The position numbers and the translations under genes are program-made. A stretch of DNA of 64,000 bases from Massilia sp. IC2-477 (lineage in GTDB: Bacteria; Pseudomonadota; Gammaproteobacteria; Burkholderiales; Burkholderiaceae_D): positions 1-64,000 of the forward strand of contig NZ_JAJFEQ010000004.1 in the NCBI RefSeq assembly GCF_020707265.1, in the 5' to 3' direction. Below, one piece after another: positions 49,297 to 60,949 of the stretch; position 1 is the first letter of the stretch; the number at the start of each line of letters is the position of its first letter. The notes beneath the pieces are model-generated. The model was not told the origin of the DNA. It saw only the letters and a program-made list of their open reading frames with translations, and searched no databases.

Positions 49297-50793
49297 TTAA
49301 GGCACTTTGCTGACTGCGACGTGTTGCAGGAGATCGGTGACCGACACCTGCAGGGTGTCGCCGATTGGCGCCGGGTACAGGCCCATCCACAGGGTGGCGA
49401 TCGCCAGGACGCCCAGGATGGCGAATTCGCGGCCGTTCAGGTCGGTCAGCTCGGCAACGTGCTTGTTGCCGATCGGGCCGAACACAACGCGCTTGACCAT
49501 CCACAGCGAGTAGGCGGCGCCCAGGATCAGGGCGGTGCCTGCCAGCAGACCGGTCCAGAAGTTGAACTGGACGGCGCCCAGGATCACCATGAATTCGCCG
49601 ATGAAGCCCGAGGTGGCCGGCAGGCCGGCGTTGGCCATCGAGAACAGCACGGCGAAGGCGGCGAACTTCGGCATGGTGTTGACCACGCCGCCGTAGTCGG
49701 CGATTTCACGCGAGTGGACGCGGTCGTACAGCACGCCGATGCACAGGAACATCGCGCCCGACACGAAGCCGTGCGAGATCGACTGCATCAGGCCGCCCTG
49801 CACGCCCAGGTCGTTGAACATGAAGAAGCCGAGGGTGACGAAGCCCATGTGGGCGATCGACGAGTAGGCGACCAGTTTCTTCATGTCCTTCTGCACCATC
49901 GCCACCAGGCCGATGTAGATCACGGCGATCAGGGACAGCACGATGACGACCGGGGCCAGGTAGTGCGAGGCATCCGGCGCGATCGGCAGCGAGAAACGCA
50001 GGAAACCGTAGGCGCCCAGCTTCAGCATGATCGCGGCCAGCACGACGGAACCGCCGGTCGGCGCTTCCACGTGGGCGTCCGGCAGCCAGGTGTGCACCGG
50101 CCACATCGGGACCTTCACGGCGAAGGCCATGAAGAAGGCGATGAAGATCAGTATCTGCTCGTTCATCGTCAGCGGCAGGCGGTGCCACTCGAGAATGTCG
50201 AAGGAACCCGACTGGTTGTACAGGTAGATGATCGCGACCAGGGTCAGCAGCGAGCCGAAGAACGTGTACAGGAAGAACTTGAATGCCGCGTACACGCGGT
50301 TCGGGCCGCCGAACACGCCGATGATGATGTACATCGGGATCAGGGTGGCTTCGAAGAAGAAGTAGAACAGCAGGCCGTCGAGCGAGGCGAACACGCCGAT
50401 CATCAGGCCCGACAGGATCAGGAAGGAACCCATGTACTGGCCGACGCGTTCTTCGATCACCTGCCACGCCGCCAGCACCACGATGATGGTGATGAAGGCC
50501 GTCAAGGGAACGAACCACAGCGACAGACCGTCCACGCCCAGCTTGTAGAACACGTTGAAGCGTTCGATCCAGGTGGCCGACTCATAGAACTGCATGCCGT
50601 GGGCGGCATTGTCGAAGTTCATGATCAGCGGCAGGGTCGGCAGGAAGCTGACCACGGCGCCGATCAGCGCCAGCAGGCGGGTGAAGCCTGCGTTCTTGTC
50701 GCGGCCGACGGCCAGCACGATCAGGCCGAACAGGATCGGGAGCCAGATCGACAGGCTCAGGTAAGGAGGAAATGTAGAAATTGACTGCATCAT
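49297..50793 (-). CDS. nuoM: NADH-quinone oxidoreductase subunit M
   Basis: This 498-residue proton-channel subunit has 14 predicted helices. Markers are the channel glutamate in FYFFFEATLIPMYIIIGVFGG, the lysine in AFAVKVPMWPVHTWLPDAHVEAPT, and AYSSIAHMGFVTLG. It sits between NuoL and NuoN in the membrane arm. Spacing to nuoN is seven bases. Confidence 0.95.
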   Translation of the reverse strand: MMQSISTFPPYLSLSIWLPILFGLIVLAVGRDKNAGFTRLLALIGAVVSFLPTLPLIMNFDNAAHGMQFYESATWIERFNVFYKLGVDGLSLWFVPLTAFITIIVVLAAWQVIEERVGQYMGSFLILSGLMIGVFASLDGLLFYFFFEATLIPMYIIIGVFGGPNRVYAAFKFFLYTFFGSLLTLVAIIYLYNQSGSFDILEWHRLPLTMNEQILIFIAFFMAFAVKVPMWPVHTWLPDAHVEAPTGGSVVLAAIMLKLGAYGFLRFSLPIAPDASHYLAPVVIVLSLIAVIYIGLVAMVQKDMKKLVAYSSIAHMGFVTLGFFMFNDLGVQGGLMQSISHGFVSGAMFLCIGVLYDRVHSREIADYGGVVNTMPKFAAFAVLFSMANAGLPATSGFIGEFMVILGAVQFNFWTGLLAGTALILGAAYSLWMVKRVVFGPIGNKHVAELTDLNGREFAILGVLAIATLWMGLYPAPIGDTLQVSVTDLLQHVAVSKVP

Positions 50794-50818
50794 TTTTCGC
50801 TTTTCTTATCGAACCCGA

Positions 50819-52936
50819 TTAAGCAGGCCAGATCGGGAAGAACCACAGCAGGGCTGCCAGCACGCCGACGATCATCACGAACGCATAGTGATAGATGTAA
50901 CCCGTCTGGAAGCTACGGGTGATCGTGGAGAACCAGCCGACCAGCTTGGCCGAACCATTGACCAGCAGACCGTCGATCAGGCCGCGGTCGCCCACTTTCC
51001 ACAGGCCGCCGCCGATGGCGCGCGCGCCGCCGGCGAACACGACATCGTTGAACTTGTCCATGTAGTACTTGTTGTCCAGCAGGGTGTGCAGGAACTTGAA
51101 CTTGGCATAGAACCAGGCCGGGACGCGCGGGTTGATCATGTAGCAGTAGTAAGCCAGGGCCACGCCTGCCAGTGCCAGCCAGAACGGTGCGGTCTGCAGA
51201 CCATGCACGGCCATGCCGGCAGCGCTGTGGAACTCTTCGCGCAGGGTTTCCATCGCGCCGTGGTTCTCGCCGACGAAGATGACGTTCTTGAAGAAGTCGC
51301 CATGCAGCATCGGCTCGATTGCGAAGTAACCGATGGCAACCGACGGGATCGCCAGCAGGATCAGCGGCAGGGTCACGACCCATGGCGACTCGTGCGGCTT
51401 CTGGCCCGGAGCCAGGCCGTGGTGGCCGTGGTCGTCGTGCTCCTCCTCATGGTGGGCGTCCGAATCGTGCAGCGCATGCGGGTCGCCATGGCCGTGGCCG
51501 GCGGCAACTGCCTGCTTGTGGTCATCATGCGCATGGCTGTCATGGCCATGGGCGGTATGCCAGCGCTCCTTGCCATGGAAGACCAGGAAGTACATGCGGA
51601 ACGAGTAGAAGGCGGTCACGAAGACGCCGGCCAGCACCGCGAAGTTGGCGAAGCCAGCGCCCGGGATGTTGGTCGCGTGCACAGCCTCGATGATCGAGTC
51701 CTTCGAGTAGAAGCCCGAGAAGAACGGGGTACCGATCAGGGCCAGCGAGCCCAGCAGCGAAGTGATCCAGGTGATCGGCATGTACTTGCGCAGGCCGCCC
51801 ATGTTGCGCATGTCCTGGTCGTGGTGCATGCCGATGATGACCGAACCCGCGCCAAGGAACAGCAGCGCCTTGAAGAAGGCGTGGGTCATCAGGTGGAACA
51901 CGGCCACCGAGTAGGCCGAGGCGCCCAGCGCCACGGTCATGTAGCCCAGCTGCGACAGGGTCGAGTAAGCCACGACACGCTTGATGTCGTTCTGGATGAT
52001 GCCCAGGAAGCCCATGAACAGCGCGGTGATCGAACCGATGACGATCATGAAGCTCAGCGCGCCGTCCGACAGTTCGAACAGCGGCGACATGCGGGACACC
52101 ATGAAGATGCCGGCGGTAACCATGGTTGCCGCGTGGATCAGCGCCGAGATCGGGGTCGGGCCTTCCATCGAGTCCGGCAGCCAGACGTGCAGCGGGAACT
52201 GCGCCGACTTGCCCATCGCGCCGATGAACAGGCAGATGCAGGCGGCGGTCAGCAGCGGCCAGCCGATGCCCGGGACGGTCATGCCGGCCAGCTTGTCGGC
52301 CTGGGCGAACACCTCGGTGTACTGCATCGAGCCCGAAGCGGCCAGCAGCAGGCCGATACCCAGGATGAAGCCGAAGTCACCCACGCGGTTGACCAGGAAG
52401 GCCTTCATGTTCGCGAAGATCGCGGTCGGGCGGGTGTACCAGAAGCCGATCAGGAGATACGACACCAGGCCCACCGCTTCCCAGCCGAAGAACAGCTGCA
52501 GGAAGTTGTTGGACATGACCAGCATCAGCATCGAGAAGGTGAACAGCGAGATGTACGAGAAGAAGCGGTTGTAGCCTTCGTCCTCGGCCATGTAGCCGAT
52601 CGTGTAGATGTGGACCATCAGGGAGACCGAGGTCACCACGCACATCATCATTGCCGACAGCGCGTCGATCTGGAAGCCGACGGCCAGCTTGAGCGTGCCG
52701 ACGGTCATCCAGGTATAGATGTCTTCATTGAAGCTGGCGCCGTCCATGACTGCCATCAGGGTCTGGACCGAGATGATCAGTGCGATGAGCACGCCGAGGA
52801 TGGTCGCCGTATGCGATACCTTGCGGCCGACCACGTTGCCGAAGAACTTGGTACCGAGCAGGCCGGCGATCGCCGAGCCTGCCAGCGGCGCCAGAGGCAC
52901 CGCCAGTAACATTGAGGAAGAGAGTTGCCCCGCCAT
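50819..52936 (-). CDS. nuoL: NADH-quinone oxidoreductase subunit L
   Basis: This 705-residue distal proton-channel subunit has 16 predicted helices, including the C-terminal lateral-helix region. The channel markers are FFGWEAVGLVSYLLIG and KSAQFPLHVWLPDSMEGPTP. It is longer than the usual ~610-650 residues mainly because of a His/Asp-rich loop at about residues 456-513, after WHTAHGHDSHAHDDH, between two helices on one face. The start and spacing (40 bases after nuoK) look ordinary. Confidence 0.95.
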   Translation of the reverse strand: MAGQLSSSMLLAVPLAPLAGSAIAGLLGTKFFGNVVGRKVSHTATILGVLIALIISVQTLMAVMDGASFNEDIYTWMTVGTLKLAVGFQIDALSAMMMCVVTSVSLMVHIYTIGYMAEDEGYNRFFSYISLFTFSMLMLVMSNNFLQLFFGWEAVGLVSYLLIGFWYTRPTAIFANMKAFLVNRVGDFGFILGIGLLLAASGSMQYTEVFAQADKLAGMTVPGIGWPLLTAACICLFIGAMGKSAQFPLHVWLPDSMEGPTPISALIHAATMVTAGIFMVSRMSPLFELSDGALSFMIVIGSITALFMGFLGIIQNDIKRVVAYSTLSQLGYMTVALGASAYSVAVFHLMTHAFFKALLFLGAGSVIIGMHHDQDMRNMGGLRKYMPITWITSLLGSLALIGTPFFSGFYSKDSIIEAVHATNIPGAGFANFAVLAGVFVTAFYSFRMYFLVFHGKERWHTAHGHDSHAHDDHKQAVAAGHGHGDPHALHDSDAHHEEEHDDHGHHGLAPGQKPHESPWVVTLPLILLAIPSVAIGYFAIEPMLHGDFFKNVIFVGENHGAMETLREEFHSAAGMAVHGLQTAPFWLALAGVALAYYCYMINPRVPAWFYAKFKFLHTLLDNKYYMDKFNDVVFAGGARAIGGGLWKVGDRGLIDGLLVNGSAKLVGWFSTITRSFQTGYIYHYAFVMIVGVLAALLWFFPIWPA

Positions 52937-52976
52937 TGTTGAACCTTAGTCGTTATTGTTTATCGAGCCGAGACCA

Positions 52977-53285
52977 TCAGCCCTTCAGGCTGTCGAGGTC
53001 TTCCACATTGATCGTGTCCAGGTTACGGAACAGGACCACCAGGATCGCCAGGCCGATTGCCGATTCGGCGGCTGCGACGGTCAGAATGAAGAACACGAAG
53101 ATCTGCCCCGCCGCGTCTCCCAGGTAGTGCGAGAACGCGACGAAGTTCAGGTTCACCGCCAGCAGCATCAGTTCGACGGCCATCAGCAGGATGATGATGT
53201 TCTTCCGGTTCAGGAAGATGCCGATCACCGAGATCGCGAACAGGATCGCGCCCAGGATCAGGTAATGTGCGAGCGACAAAGTCAT
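52977..53285 (-). CDS. nuoK: NADH-quinone oxidoreductase subunit K
   Basis: This 102-residue three-helix subunit is of normal family length. The essential membrane glutamates are in [17 protein letters not shown] and [13 protein letters not shown]. It contributes to the central proton path next to NuoJ and NuoA. It overlaps nuoJ by four bases. Confidence 0.95.
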   Translation of the reverse strand: MTLSLAHYLILGAILFAISVIGIFLNRKNIIILLMAVELMLLAVNLNFVAFSHYLGDAAGQIFVFFILTVAAAESAIGLAILVVLFRNLDTINVEDLDSLKG

Positions 53286-53950
53286 GGGTTCTCCTTCGGT
53301 GCTGCTGCGGCCGCGGCTGCTGCTGCTTTTTCAGCATTGGCTGCATCGATCGCGCGCTGGTTGACCGCATCCATCTTGACGATGCGCAGGCGGTCGTTAC
53401 GCTGGACGCGGACGGCAAGGCCCGGGTCGATTGCTTTGGTGTCCTTGCGCTTGCGCAGGGTCAGGGCGACTGCGGCGATGATCGCCACCAGCAGGATCAC
53501 GGCCGCGATCTCGAAGCCGTAGATGTACTTGGTGTAGATCAGGATGCCCAGTTCCTTGGTGCCGCCGATGTTCAGCGCGGCCGCCTCGGCCGACAGGCCG
53601 GTCTGGTTGTACGCGCGGTACAGCACGGCAGCCATTTCCAGCACGATCAGGGCGCCGATGCCCGAAGCCAGCGGTAGGTAACCCCAGAAGCCTTCGCGCA
53701 TGCGGTCGATATTAATGTCGAGCATCATGACGACGAACAGGAACAGCACCATCACGGCGCCGACGTAGACCAGCACCAGCACGATGGCGAGGAACTCGGC
53801 CTTCAGCAGCAGCCAGATGCCGGCCGCATTGAAGAAGGCCAGCACCAGGAACAGCGCGGCGTGGACCGGGTTCTTGGTGGTGATGACGCGCAGGGAGGCC
53901 AGCACCATGATGGCCGCGAACGCGTAGAACAGGAAAGTAGTGAATTCCAT
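53282..53950 (-). CDS. nuoJ: NADH-quinone oxidoreductase subunit J
   Basis: This 222-residue five-helix subunit keeps the conserved [19 protein letters not shown] segment in helix 3, with the pi-bulge region. The C-terminal ~50 residues are an Ala/Lys-rich soluble tail that is longer than in many NuoJ proteins. It starts 20 bases after nuoI. Confidence 0.95.
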   Translation of the reverse strand: MEFTTFLFYAFAAIMVLASLRVITTKNPVHAALFLVLAFFNAAGIWLLLKAEFLAIVLVLVYVGAVMVLFLFVVMMLDINIDRMREGFWGYLPLASGIGALIVLEMAAVLYRAYNQTGLSAEAAALNIGGTKELGILIYTKYIYGFEIAAVILLVAIIAAVALTLRKRKDTKAIDPGLAVRVQRNDRLRIVKMDAVNQRAIDAANAEKAAAAAAAAAPKENP

Positions 53951-53970
53951 GACTTTTTTTCAGCCTCTTC

Positions 53971-54459
53971 TTATCGGTACTTCGCGTCCGCTTCGCGGGC
54001 GGCGGCGATGTCGGCTTCGTAGCGGTCGCCCACGGCCAGCAGCATCTCTTTGGTGTAGTAGAGATCGCCGCGCTTTTCGCCGTGGTATTCCAGCACGTGG
54101 GTTTCGACGATCGAGTCGACCGGGCAGGATTCTTCGCAGAAGCCGCAGAAGATGCACTTGGTCAGGTCGATGTCGTAGCGCGTGGTGCGGCGGGTGCCGT
54201 CCTCGCGCTGCGCCGATTCGATGGTGATCGCCATTGCCGGGCACACTGCTTCGCACAGCTTGCAGGCGATGCAGCGCTCTTCCCCGTTGGGGTAGCGACG
54301 CAGCGCGTGCAGGCCGCGGAAGCGGTTCGACATCGGCGTCTTCTCTTCCGGGTACTGGACCGTGATCTTGCGCGACAGCGCATACTTGCCGGTCAGGGCC
54401 AGGCCCTTGAAGAGTTCGGACAGCATCAGGCTGCCGACGAGTTCTTTAATCCGATTCAT
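53971..54459 (-). CDS. nuoI: NADH-quinone oxidoreductase subunit I
   Basis: This 162-residue ferredoxin-like subunit binds clusters N6a and N6b through two 4Fe-4S motifs, [12 protein letters not shown] and [12 protein letters not shown]. It links the peripheral arm to NuoB. It follows nuoH by 15 bases. Confidence 0.96.
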   Translation of the reverse strand: MNRIKELVGSLMLSELFKGLALTGKYALSRKITVQYPEEKTPMSNRFRGLHALRRYPNGEERCIACKLCEAVCPAMAITIESAQREDGTRRTTRYDIDLTKCIFCGFCEESCPVDSIVETHVLEYHGEKRGDLYYTKEMLLAVGDRYEADIAAAREADAKYR

Positions 54460-54474
54460 TTTTTGTTTGCTTCC

Positions 54475-55563
54475 TTACTTCACAGCAGTCCAGATGTTCC
54501 ACGGGGTCTGCATCCAGGCGGCGATCAGCACCAGCCAGATCAGGGTCAGCGGGATGAACACTTTCCAGCCCAGGCGCATGATCTGGTCGTAGCGGTAGCG
54601 CGGGAAGGTGCCGCGGACCCAGATCATCAGCGAGACCAGCATGAACATCTTCAGGAACAGCCAGAAGAAGCCGCCGACGGCGCCGAATTCCAGGAAGCCG
54701 AACGGTGCCGACCAGCCGCCCAGGAACATGATCGCCGCCAGGGTCGAGATCAGGATCATGTTGGCGTATTCGGCCAGCATGAACATCGCGTAGGACATGC
54801 CCGAGTACTCGACCATGTGGCCGGCGACGATCTCCGACTCCCCTTCCACCACGTCGAACGGGTGGCGGTTGCACTCGGCCAGGCCGGACACGAAATAGAT
54901 CACGAACAGCGGCAGCAGCGGCAGCCAGTTCCATGACAGGAAGTTCAGGCCCATGTCGGCGAAGCGGCCCAGCTGCTGGCTGGCGACGATGTCGGACAGG
55001 TTCAGGCTGCCGGTGACCATCAGCACCACCACCAGCGCGAAGCCGATCGGGATTTCATAGGAAATCATCTGGGCCGAGGCGCGCATGGCGCCCATGAACG
55101 AGTACTTCGAGTTCGAGGCCCAGCCGGCGATGATGATGCCGTAGACTTCCATCGAGGTGATCGCCATCAGGAACAGCAGGCCGGCGTTGACGTTGGCCAG
55201 GGCCGCCTGCGGACCGAAGGGAACCACCACCCATGCGGCCAGCGCCGGCATGATGGTCATGATCGGGCCGATCACGAACAGGCTGCGGTTGGCCTTGCTC
55301 GGGATCACGATTTCCTTGAGCAGCAGCTTGAGCGCGTCGGCGATCGGCTGCAGCAGGCCACCCGGACCCACGCGGTTCGGGCCGACGCGGATCTGGATCC
55401 AGCCGATCAGCTTGCGTTCCCACAGGGTCAGGTAGGCGACCAGACCCATCAGCGGCAGCAGCACCACGAGGATCTTCATGACGGTCCAGGCCAGCGGCCA
55501 GACCGGGCCGAGCAGGTCAGCCCCGCCGGCGTTCAGCGTATCGATAAAACCGGGCGTAGCCAT
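54475..55563 (-). CDS. nuoH: NADH-quinone oxidoreductase subunit H
   Basis: This 362-residue membrane subunit lines the quinone cavity. Typical segments are [45 protein letters not shown] and [26 protein letters not shown] with the conserved acidic loop. Its ATG overlaps the nuoG TAA by one base. Confidence 0.96.
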   Translation of the reverse strand: MATPGFIDTLNAGGADLLGPVWPLAWTVMKILVVLLPLMGLVAYLTLWERKLIGWIQIRVGPNRVGPGGLLQPIADALKLLLKEIVIPSKANRSLFVIGPIMTIMPALAAWVVVPFGPQAALANVNAGLLFLMAITSMEVYGIIIAGWASNSKYSFMGAMRASAQMISYEIPIGFALVVVLMVTGSLNLSDIVASQQLGRFADMGLNFLSWNWLPLLPLFVIYFVSGLAECNRHPFDVVEGESEIVAGHMVEYSGMSYAMFMLAEYANMILISTLAAIMFLGGWSAPFGFLEFGAVGGFFWLFLKMFMLVSLMIWVRGTFPRYRYDQIMRLGWKVFIPLTLIWLVLIAAWMQTPWNIWTAVK

Positions 55564-57893
55564 TATTTGCCCTCTCCTGCTTTTTCAACATTGATCGAAC
55601 CGAACATCCCGCCCAAGGTGGCGACGGCCGGGTGGCCGGCGGCGACACGCACCGCGTTCGACGGCAGGCGTGCATCCACGTTAGCGACCAGCACGGCGCT
55701 GCCCGAACCCTGCGAGACGCGGACCAGGTCACCGGCATTGACGCCGATCTGCTCGGCCACCGCCTTCGACAGGGTGACCAGCGGCGCATTCGCGTCGGCG
55801 GTGCGCTGCAGCGGTTCCGAACGGCGCGCCAGCGCGTCGGTGAAGTAGATCGGCAGGTCGGCGACGCGCTCGAGCTGACCGGCCGGTGCGTAGGAACCAG
55901 CGGTCGGCGCCAGGCGCGCGACGTTGTTCAGCTTGGCCGACAGGTCGGTCACGCCCTTGCCGATGGCTTCGTCGCGGATCGATTCCGAAGTCTCGTAGTC
56001 GAAGCCTTGCAGGCCCAGCAGGTTGCCCAGCACGCGCAGCACTTTCCAGGCCGGACGGGTCTCGCCCAGCGGCTTGACGGTGCCGTTGAAGCTCTGTGCA
56101 CGGCCTTCGCAGTTCACAAACGTACCGGCGGTCTCGCTGAACGGCGAGATCGGCAGCAGCACGTCGGCGAAGTCCATGCCGTGCTTGAAGGCGGACATGG
56201 CGACGACCATTTCGGCGCCATCCAGCGCGGCGCGCGCCTGCTGCGGGTTGCTTGCGTCCAGTTCCGGTTCCGCGTTCAGCAGCACGTAGGCTTTCTTCGG
56301 CGCTGCAAAGACAGCTTCGCCCTTGCCGGTTGCGCCGACGATGTAGCCGCCGACGGTGTTGGCGGCATCGACCAGGTAGCCGAAGGAGCAGCCGGTCTGC
56401 TCGGCGATCCACTGCGCAGCGGCATGGATCTTCGAGGCTTGCGGGTGGTAGGAAGCGGCGTTACCCAGCAGCACGGCGCCCGGGGTGTCGACGCCGACCA
56501 GGGTCGCGGCGATGCCTTTGGCGCCCTCGCCTGCCTGGACGTTCTCGAAGCCGGCCGGGGCAGCGACGCCACGGGCAGAGGCGACAGCCGAGACGACTTC
56601 CGACAGCGCAGCCAGCCAGTCGGCCGGGGCAGCGATCACTTTGTTGGCGATCGGCATGAGCAGATCGTCGTCGCTCGCGCCCAGCAGCGACAGCTTGGCG
56701 CCGCCCTTGGTGGCGACGCGCAGGCGGGTCGCGACCAGCGGGTGGTCCTTGCGCAGGTTCGAGCCGATGACGAAGGCACGCTTCAGTTGCGAGAAGTTCG
56801 CAATCGGCATGCCCAGCCATGGGGTAACCTGGCCGTCGAGCGAGAAATCGCTCTGGCGCAGGCGGAACTCGATGTTGTCCGAGCCAAGGCCACGGGTCAT
56901 CTTGTTCAGCAGGTACAGTTCTTCCAGCGTCGAGTGCGGGGTCGCGACGGCAGCGATGCTGTCTGCGCCATGCTCGTGACGGATGTTACGCAGGCCGTGG
57001 GCCACGTATTCCAGCGCGGTCTGCCAGTCGGTTTCCTGCCACACGCCGCCCTGCTTGATCATCGGATTGACCAGGCGGTCGGCATTGTCCAGCGCCTCGT
57101 ACGAGAAGCGGTCCTTGTCCGACAGCCAGCATTCGTTGATGGCTTCGTTTTCCAGCGGCAGCACGCGCATGACCTTGCCGCCCTTGACTTGCACGATCAG
57201 GTTCGAGCCCAGCGAGTCGTGCGGCGCGATCGACTTGCGGCGCTGCAGTTCCCACGGACGTGCCGAGTAGCGGAAGGGCTTGCTGGTCAGTGCGCCGACC
57301 GGGCACAGGTCGATCATGTTGCCCGAGACTTCCGAGTCCACGGTCTTGCCGACGAAGGTGGTGATCTCCGAGTGCTCGCCGCGGCCGACCATGCCGAATT
57401 CCATCACGCCGGCCACTTCCTGGCCAAAGCGCACGCAGCGGGTGCACTGGATGCAGCGCGCCATCTCTTCCATCGAGATCAGCGGGCCGGCCTCTTTCGG
57501 GGCCACCACGCGCTTTTCTTCTTCGTAGCGCGACTGGCTCTTGCCGTAGCCGACGGCCAGATCCTGCAGCTGGCATTCGCCGCCCTGGTCGCAGATCGGG
57601 CAATCCAGCGGGTGGTTAATGAGGAGGAACTCCATCACCGACTTCTGTGCCTGCACTGCCTTGTCGCTGTGGGTGCGCACGATCATGCCCGGCGACACCG
57701 GGGTGGCGCAGGCCGGCAGCGGCTTCGGTGCCTTTTCGACTTCGACCAGGCACATGCGGCAGTTCGCTGCGATCGACAATTTCTTGTGATAGCAGAAGTG
57801 CGGGATGTAGGTCCCGAGTTTGTTTGCGGCGTCCATCACCATGGAACCTGGTGCGACTTCGACTTTTTTGCCGTCTAATTCAATTTCAACCAT
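55563..57893 (-). CDS. nuoG: NADH-quinone oxidoreductase subunit G
   Basis: This 776-residue largest peripheral subunit has an N-terminal 2Fe-2S domain ([11 protein letters not shown]), then [11 protein letters not shown] with the histidine-cysteine 4Fe-4S cluster region, [10 protein letters not shown], and a long molybdopterin-oxidoreductase-like domain without cofactor. It carries electrons from NuoF toward NuoI. Spacing to nuoF is 21 bases. Confidence 0.95.
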   Translation of the reverse strand: MVEIELDGKKVEVAPGSMVMDAANKLGTYIPHFCYHKKLSIAANCRMCLVEVEKAPKPLPACATPVSPGMIVRTHSDKAVQAQKSVMEFLLINHPLDCPICDQGGECQLQDLAVGYGKSQSRYEEEKRVVAPKEAGPLISMEEMARCIQCTRCVRFGQEVAGVMEFGMVGRGEHSEITTFVGKTVDSEVSGNMIDLCPVGALTSKPFRYSARPWELQRRKSIAPHDSLGSNLIVQVKGGKVMRVLPLENEAINECWLSDKDRFSYEALDNADRLVNPMIKQGGVWQETDWQTALEYVAHGLRNIRHEHGADSIAAVATPHSTLEELYLLNKMTRGLGSDNIEFRLRQSDFSLDGQVTPWLGMPIANFSQLKRAFVIGSNLRKDHPLVATRLRVATKGGAKLSLLGASDDDLLMPIANKVIAAPADWLAALSEVVSAVASARGVAAPAGFENVQAGEGAKGIAATLVGVDTPGAVLLGNAASYHPQASKIHAAAQWIAEQTGCSFGYLVDAANTVGGYIVGATGKGEAVFAAPKKAYVLLNAEPELDASNPQQARAALDGAEMVVAMSAFKHGMDFADVLLPISPFSETAGTFVNCEGRAQSFNGTVKPLGETRPAWKVLRVLGNLLGLQGFDYETSESIRDEAIGKGVTDLSAKLNNVARLAPTAGSYAPAGQLERVADLPIYFTDALARRSEPLQRTADANAPLVTLSKAVAEQIGVNAGDLVRVSQGSGSAVLVANVDARLPSNAVRVAAGHPAVATLGGMFGSINVEKAGEGK

Positions 57894-57914
57894 TTGATCG
57901 TTACCTGACCTGGT

Positions 57915-59210
57915 TTAAAGGTATGCGGGCACGAGGCAGTGCTTGTGCTCGATGTGATATTCGAACTCCTCGCGGAAGTTCTTGATCATCGCTTCCACCG
58001 GCATCGCGGCGGCGTCGCCCAGTGCGCAGATGGTGCGGCCCTTGATGTTGCCCGCGATGTTGTTCAGCAGGTCCATGTCTTCCGGACGGCCCTTGCCGTT
58101 CTCGATGCGGTGGACCATGCGGTACATCCAGCCGGTGCCTTCACGGCACGGGGTGCACTGGCCGCAGGATTCTTCGTAGTAGAAGTACGACAGGCGCAGC
58201 AGCGACTTGACCATGCAGCGGGTCTCGTCCATGACGATCACGGCGCCCGAACCGAGCATCGAACCGGCCTTGGCGATCGAATCGTAGTCGAGGTCGGTAT
58301 CCATCATGACCTCGCCGCGGATCACCGGCGCCGACGAACCGCCCGGGATGACGGCTTTGATCTTCTTGCCGCCGCGCATACCGCCGGCCAGCTCCATCAG
58401 CTTGGCGAACGGGGTGCCCAGCGGGACTTCGTAGTTGCCCGGACGCTCGACGTCGCCCGAGATCGAGAAGATCTTGGTGCCGCCATTGTTCGGCTTGCCG
58501 AGCGCCATGTAGTTTTCCGGACCCAGGTTCAGCAGGAAGGGAACGGCCGCGAAGGTTTCGGTGTTGTTGATCGTGGTCGGCTTGCCGTACAGGCCGAACG
58601 AGGCCGGGAACGGCGGCTTGAAGCGCGGCTGGCCCTTCTTGCCTTCGAGCGACTCGAGCAGCGCGGTTTCTTCGCCGCAGATGTAGGCGCCGTAGCCGTG
58701 GTGGGCATGCAGCTGGAACGAGAAGTTCGAGCCCATGATGTTATCGCCCAGGAAGCCGGCGGCGCGCGCCTCTTCCAGCGCTTCTTCGAAGCGCAGGTAC
58801 TCCTGGAAGATCTCGCCGTGGATGTAGTTGTAGCCCACGGTGATGCCCATCGCGTAGGCGCCGATGGCCATGCCCTCGATCAGCGCGTGCGGGTTGTAGC
58901 GGATGATGTCGCGGTCCTTGAAGGTACCCGGCTCGCCTTCGTCGGTGTTGCAGACGAGGTATTTCTGGCCAGGGAACTGGCGCGGCATGAAGCTCCACTT
59001 CAGGCCGGTCGGGAAACCGGCGCCGCCGCGGCCGCGCAGGCCCGATGCCTTCAGGTCGGCGATGACCTGTTCCTGGCTGACGCCGCCTTCGAGGATCTTG
59101 CGCAGGGCCGAGTAGCCGCCGCGCTTGACGTAGTCGGCCAGGTGCCAGTTCTCGCCGTTCAGATCCTTCAGGATCAGCGGATTGATGTGACGGTCGTGCA
59201 GGCTGGTCAT
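57915..59210 (-). CDS. nuoF: NADH-quinone oxidoreductase subunit F
   Basis: This 431-residue subunit holds FMN, the NADH site and cluster N3. The motifs are [16 protein letters not shown] (nucleotide site), [15 protein letters not shown] (FMN), and [15 protein letters not shown] with its downstream cysteine at RTICALGD. It starts overlapping nuoE by four bases. Confidence 0.96.
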   Translation of the reverse strand: MTSLHDRHINPLILKDLNGENWHLADYVKRGGYSALRKILEGGVSQEQVIADLKASGLRGRGGAGFPTGLKWSFMPRQFPGQKYLVCNTDEGEPGTFKDRDIIRYNPHALIEGMAIGAYAMGITVGYNYIHGEIFQEYLRFEEALEEARAAGFLGDNIMGSNFSFQLHAHHGYGAYICGEETALLESLEGKKGQPRFKPPFPASFGLYGKPTTINNTETFAAVPFLLNLGPENYMALGKPNNGGTKIFSISGDVERPGNYEVPLGTPFAKLMELAGGMRGGKKIKAVIPGGSSAPVIRGEVMMDTDLDYDSIAKAGSMLGSGAVIVMDETRCMVKSLLRLSYFYYEESCGQCTPCREGTGWMYRMVHRIENGKGRPEDMDLLNNIAGNIKGRTICALGDAAAMPVEAMIKNFREEFEYHIEHKHCLVPAYL

Positions 59211-59683
59211 TTGTTCAGTTCCTCAAGCAGGGCGTCGATCTTGTCGTCGCTCATGAACGAGCACATGCGGTGGTTATTCACCAGCATCACCGGTGCGTCG
59301 CCGCAGGCGCCCATGCACTCGCCTTCCAGCAGGGTGAACTTGCCGTCGGCGGTGGTTTCGCGGTAGTCGATGCCGAGCGCATCCTTGATGCGCTGGCCGG
59401 CGCGCTCGCCGCCCGACAGGGCGCACGGCAGGTTGGTGCAGACCGTGATCTTGGCCTTGCCGACCGGCTTCAGGTTGTACATGTTGTAGAAGGTCGCCAC
59501 TTCCTGCACGGCGATGGCCGGCATGCCGATGTAGTCGGCGATTTCCTGCATGGTTTCCGGCGACAGCCAGCCCAGTTCGACCTGGGCGTGGGCCAGCGAG
59601 GCCATCACGGCCGACTGGCGTTGATCGGCTGGGTACTTGGCCAGCTCGCGATCGATTTTTTTATAGCATTCCTGCGATAACAT
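59207..59683 (-). CDS. nuoE: NADH-quinone oxidoreductase subunit E
   Basis: This 158-residue thioredoxin-like subunit binds cluster N1a. Its ligands lie in [12 protein letters not shown] and [17 protein letters not shown]. It pairs with NuoF in the NADH-dehydrogenase module. The gene follows nuoD by 12 bases. Confidence 0.96.
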   Translation of the reverse strand: MLSQECYKKIDRELAKYPADQRQSAVMASLAHAQVELGWLSPETMQEIADYIGMPAIAVQEVATFYNMYNLKPVGKAKITVCTNLPCALSGGERAGQRIKDALGIDYRETTADGKFTLLEGECMGACGDAPVMLVNNHRMCSFMSDDKIDALLEELNK

Positions 59684-59695
59684 TTTCTTGACCTC

Positions 59696-60949
59696 TTAAC
59701 GATCGATACTGCCGAACACGATGTCCTGGGTGCCGATGATGGCCACCGCGTCTGCAATCATGTGGCCGCGCGACATTTCGTCGAGGCTCTGCAGGTGGAC
59801 ATAGTCCGGGGTGCGGATCTTCAGGCGGTAGGGCTTGTTGGCGCCGTCCGACACGATATAGATGCCGAACTCGCCCTTCGGGTGCTCGATCGCCGCATAG
59901 GCCTCGCCTTCCGGCACGTGGAAGCCTTCGGTGAACAGCTTGAAGTGGTGGATCAGCGATTCCATGTTGGACTTCATGTCCATGCGGTTCGGCGGCGCGA
60001 TCTTGTGGTTGTCGATCATGACCGGACCCGGATTCGCACGCAGCCAGGTGATGCACTGCTTGATGATGCGGTTCGACTGGCGCATTTCTTCGATACGCAC
60101 CAGGTAGCGGTCGTACGAGTCGCCATTGGTGCCGACCGGGATGTCGAACTCGACCTTGTCATAGGCCGCGTAGGGCTGCTTCTTGCGCAGGTCCCAGGCC
60201 ACGCCCGAACCGCGCAGCATGGCGCCGGTGAAGCCCATGGCTTTCGCGTCTTCCGGCGAAACCACGCCGATGCCGACGGTACGCTGCTTCCAGATACGGT
60301 TGTCGGTCAGCAGGGTTTCGTATTCGTCGACATAGCCGTCGAAGCGCTTGGTGAAGGCGTCGATGAAGTCCAGCACCGAACCCTGGCGGTCGCGGTTGAG
60401 GTCGTCGATCGCTTTCTTCGAGCGGATCGGCGACTCCCTGTGCTGCGGCATGAAGTCCGGCAGGTCGCGGTACACGCCGCCCGGGCGGTAGTAGGCCGCG
60501 TGCATGCGCGCGCCCGACACCGCTTCGTACACGTCGAACAGGTCTTCGCGGTCACGGAAGGCGTACAGGAAGGGACCCATGGCGCCGATGTCGAGCGCGT
60601 GCGCGCCCAGCCACATCAGGTGGTTCAGGATACGGGTGATCTCGTCGAACATCGTGCGGATGTACTGCGCGCGGATCGGCGCTTCGATGCCCAGCAGCTT
60701 TTCCACTGCCAGCACGTAGCCGTGCTCGTTGCACATCATCGACACGTAGTCCAGGCGGTCCATGTACGGGACCGACTGCAGGTAGGTACGGGTCTCGGCC
60801 AGCTTCTCGGTGCCGCGGTGCAGCAGGCCGATGTGCGGGTCGGCGCGCTGGATCACTTCGCCGTCCAGCTCCAGCACCAGACGCAGCACGCCGTGCGCTG
60901 CCGGGTGCTGCGGACCAAAGTTCAGGGTGTAATTCTTAAGCTCAGCCAT
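59696..60949 (-). CDS. nuoD: NADH-quinone oxidoreductase subunit D
   Basis: This 417-residue 49-kDa-type subunit forms the quinone site with NuoB. Typical segments are [23 protein letters not shown] (the conserved histidine pair), [12 protein letters not shown] and [18 protein letters not shown]. nuoC and nuoD are separate here, unlike the fused nuoCD of enterobacteria. The start overlaps the nuoC stop by one base. Confidence 0.96.
   Translation of the reverse strand: MAELKNYTLNFGPQHPAAHGVLRLVLELDGEVIQRADPHIGLLHRGTEKLAETRTYLQSVPYMDRLDYVSMMCNEHGYVLAVEKLLGIEAPIRAQYIRTMFDEITRILNHLMWLGAHALDIGAMGPFLYAFRDREDLFDVYEAVSGARMHAAYYRPGGVYRDLPDFMPQHRESPIRSKKAIDDLNRDRQGSVLDFIDAFTKRFDGYVDEYETLLTDNRIWKQRTVGIGVVSPEDAKAMGFTGAMLRGSGVAWDLRKKQPYAAYDKVEFDIPVGTNGDSYDRYLVRIEEMRQSNRIIKQCITWLRANPGPVMIDNHKIAPPNRMDMKSNMESLIHHFKLFTEGFHVPEGEAYAAIEHPKGEFGIYIVSDGANKPYRLKIRTPDYVHLQSLDEMSRGHMIADAVAIIGTQDIVFGSIDR

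Noticed and set aside
51388..51570. Repetitive GTG/CAT-rich stretch in nuoL looked at as a tandem repeat or CRISPR-like array
   Set aside because: It is an in-frame histidine-rich coding segment with irregular spacing. No repeat-spacer pattern exists.
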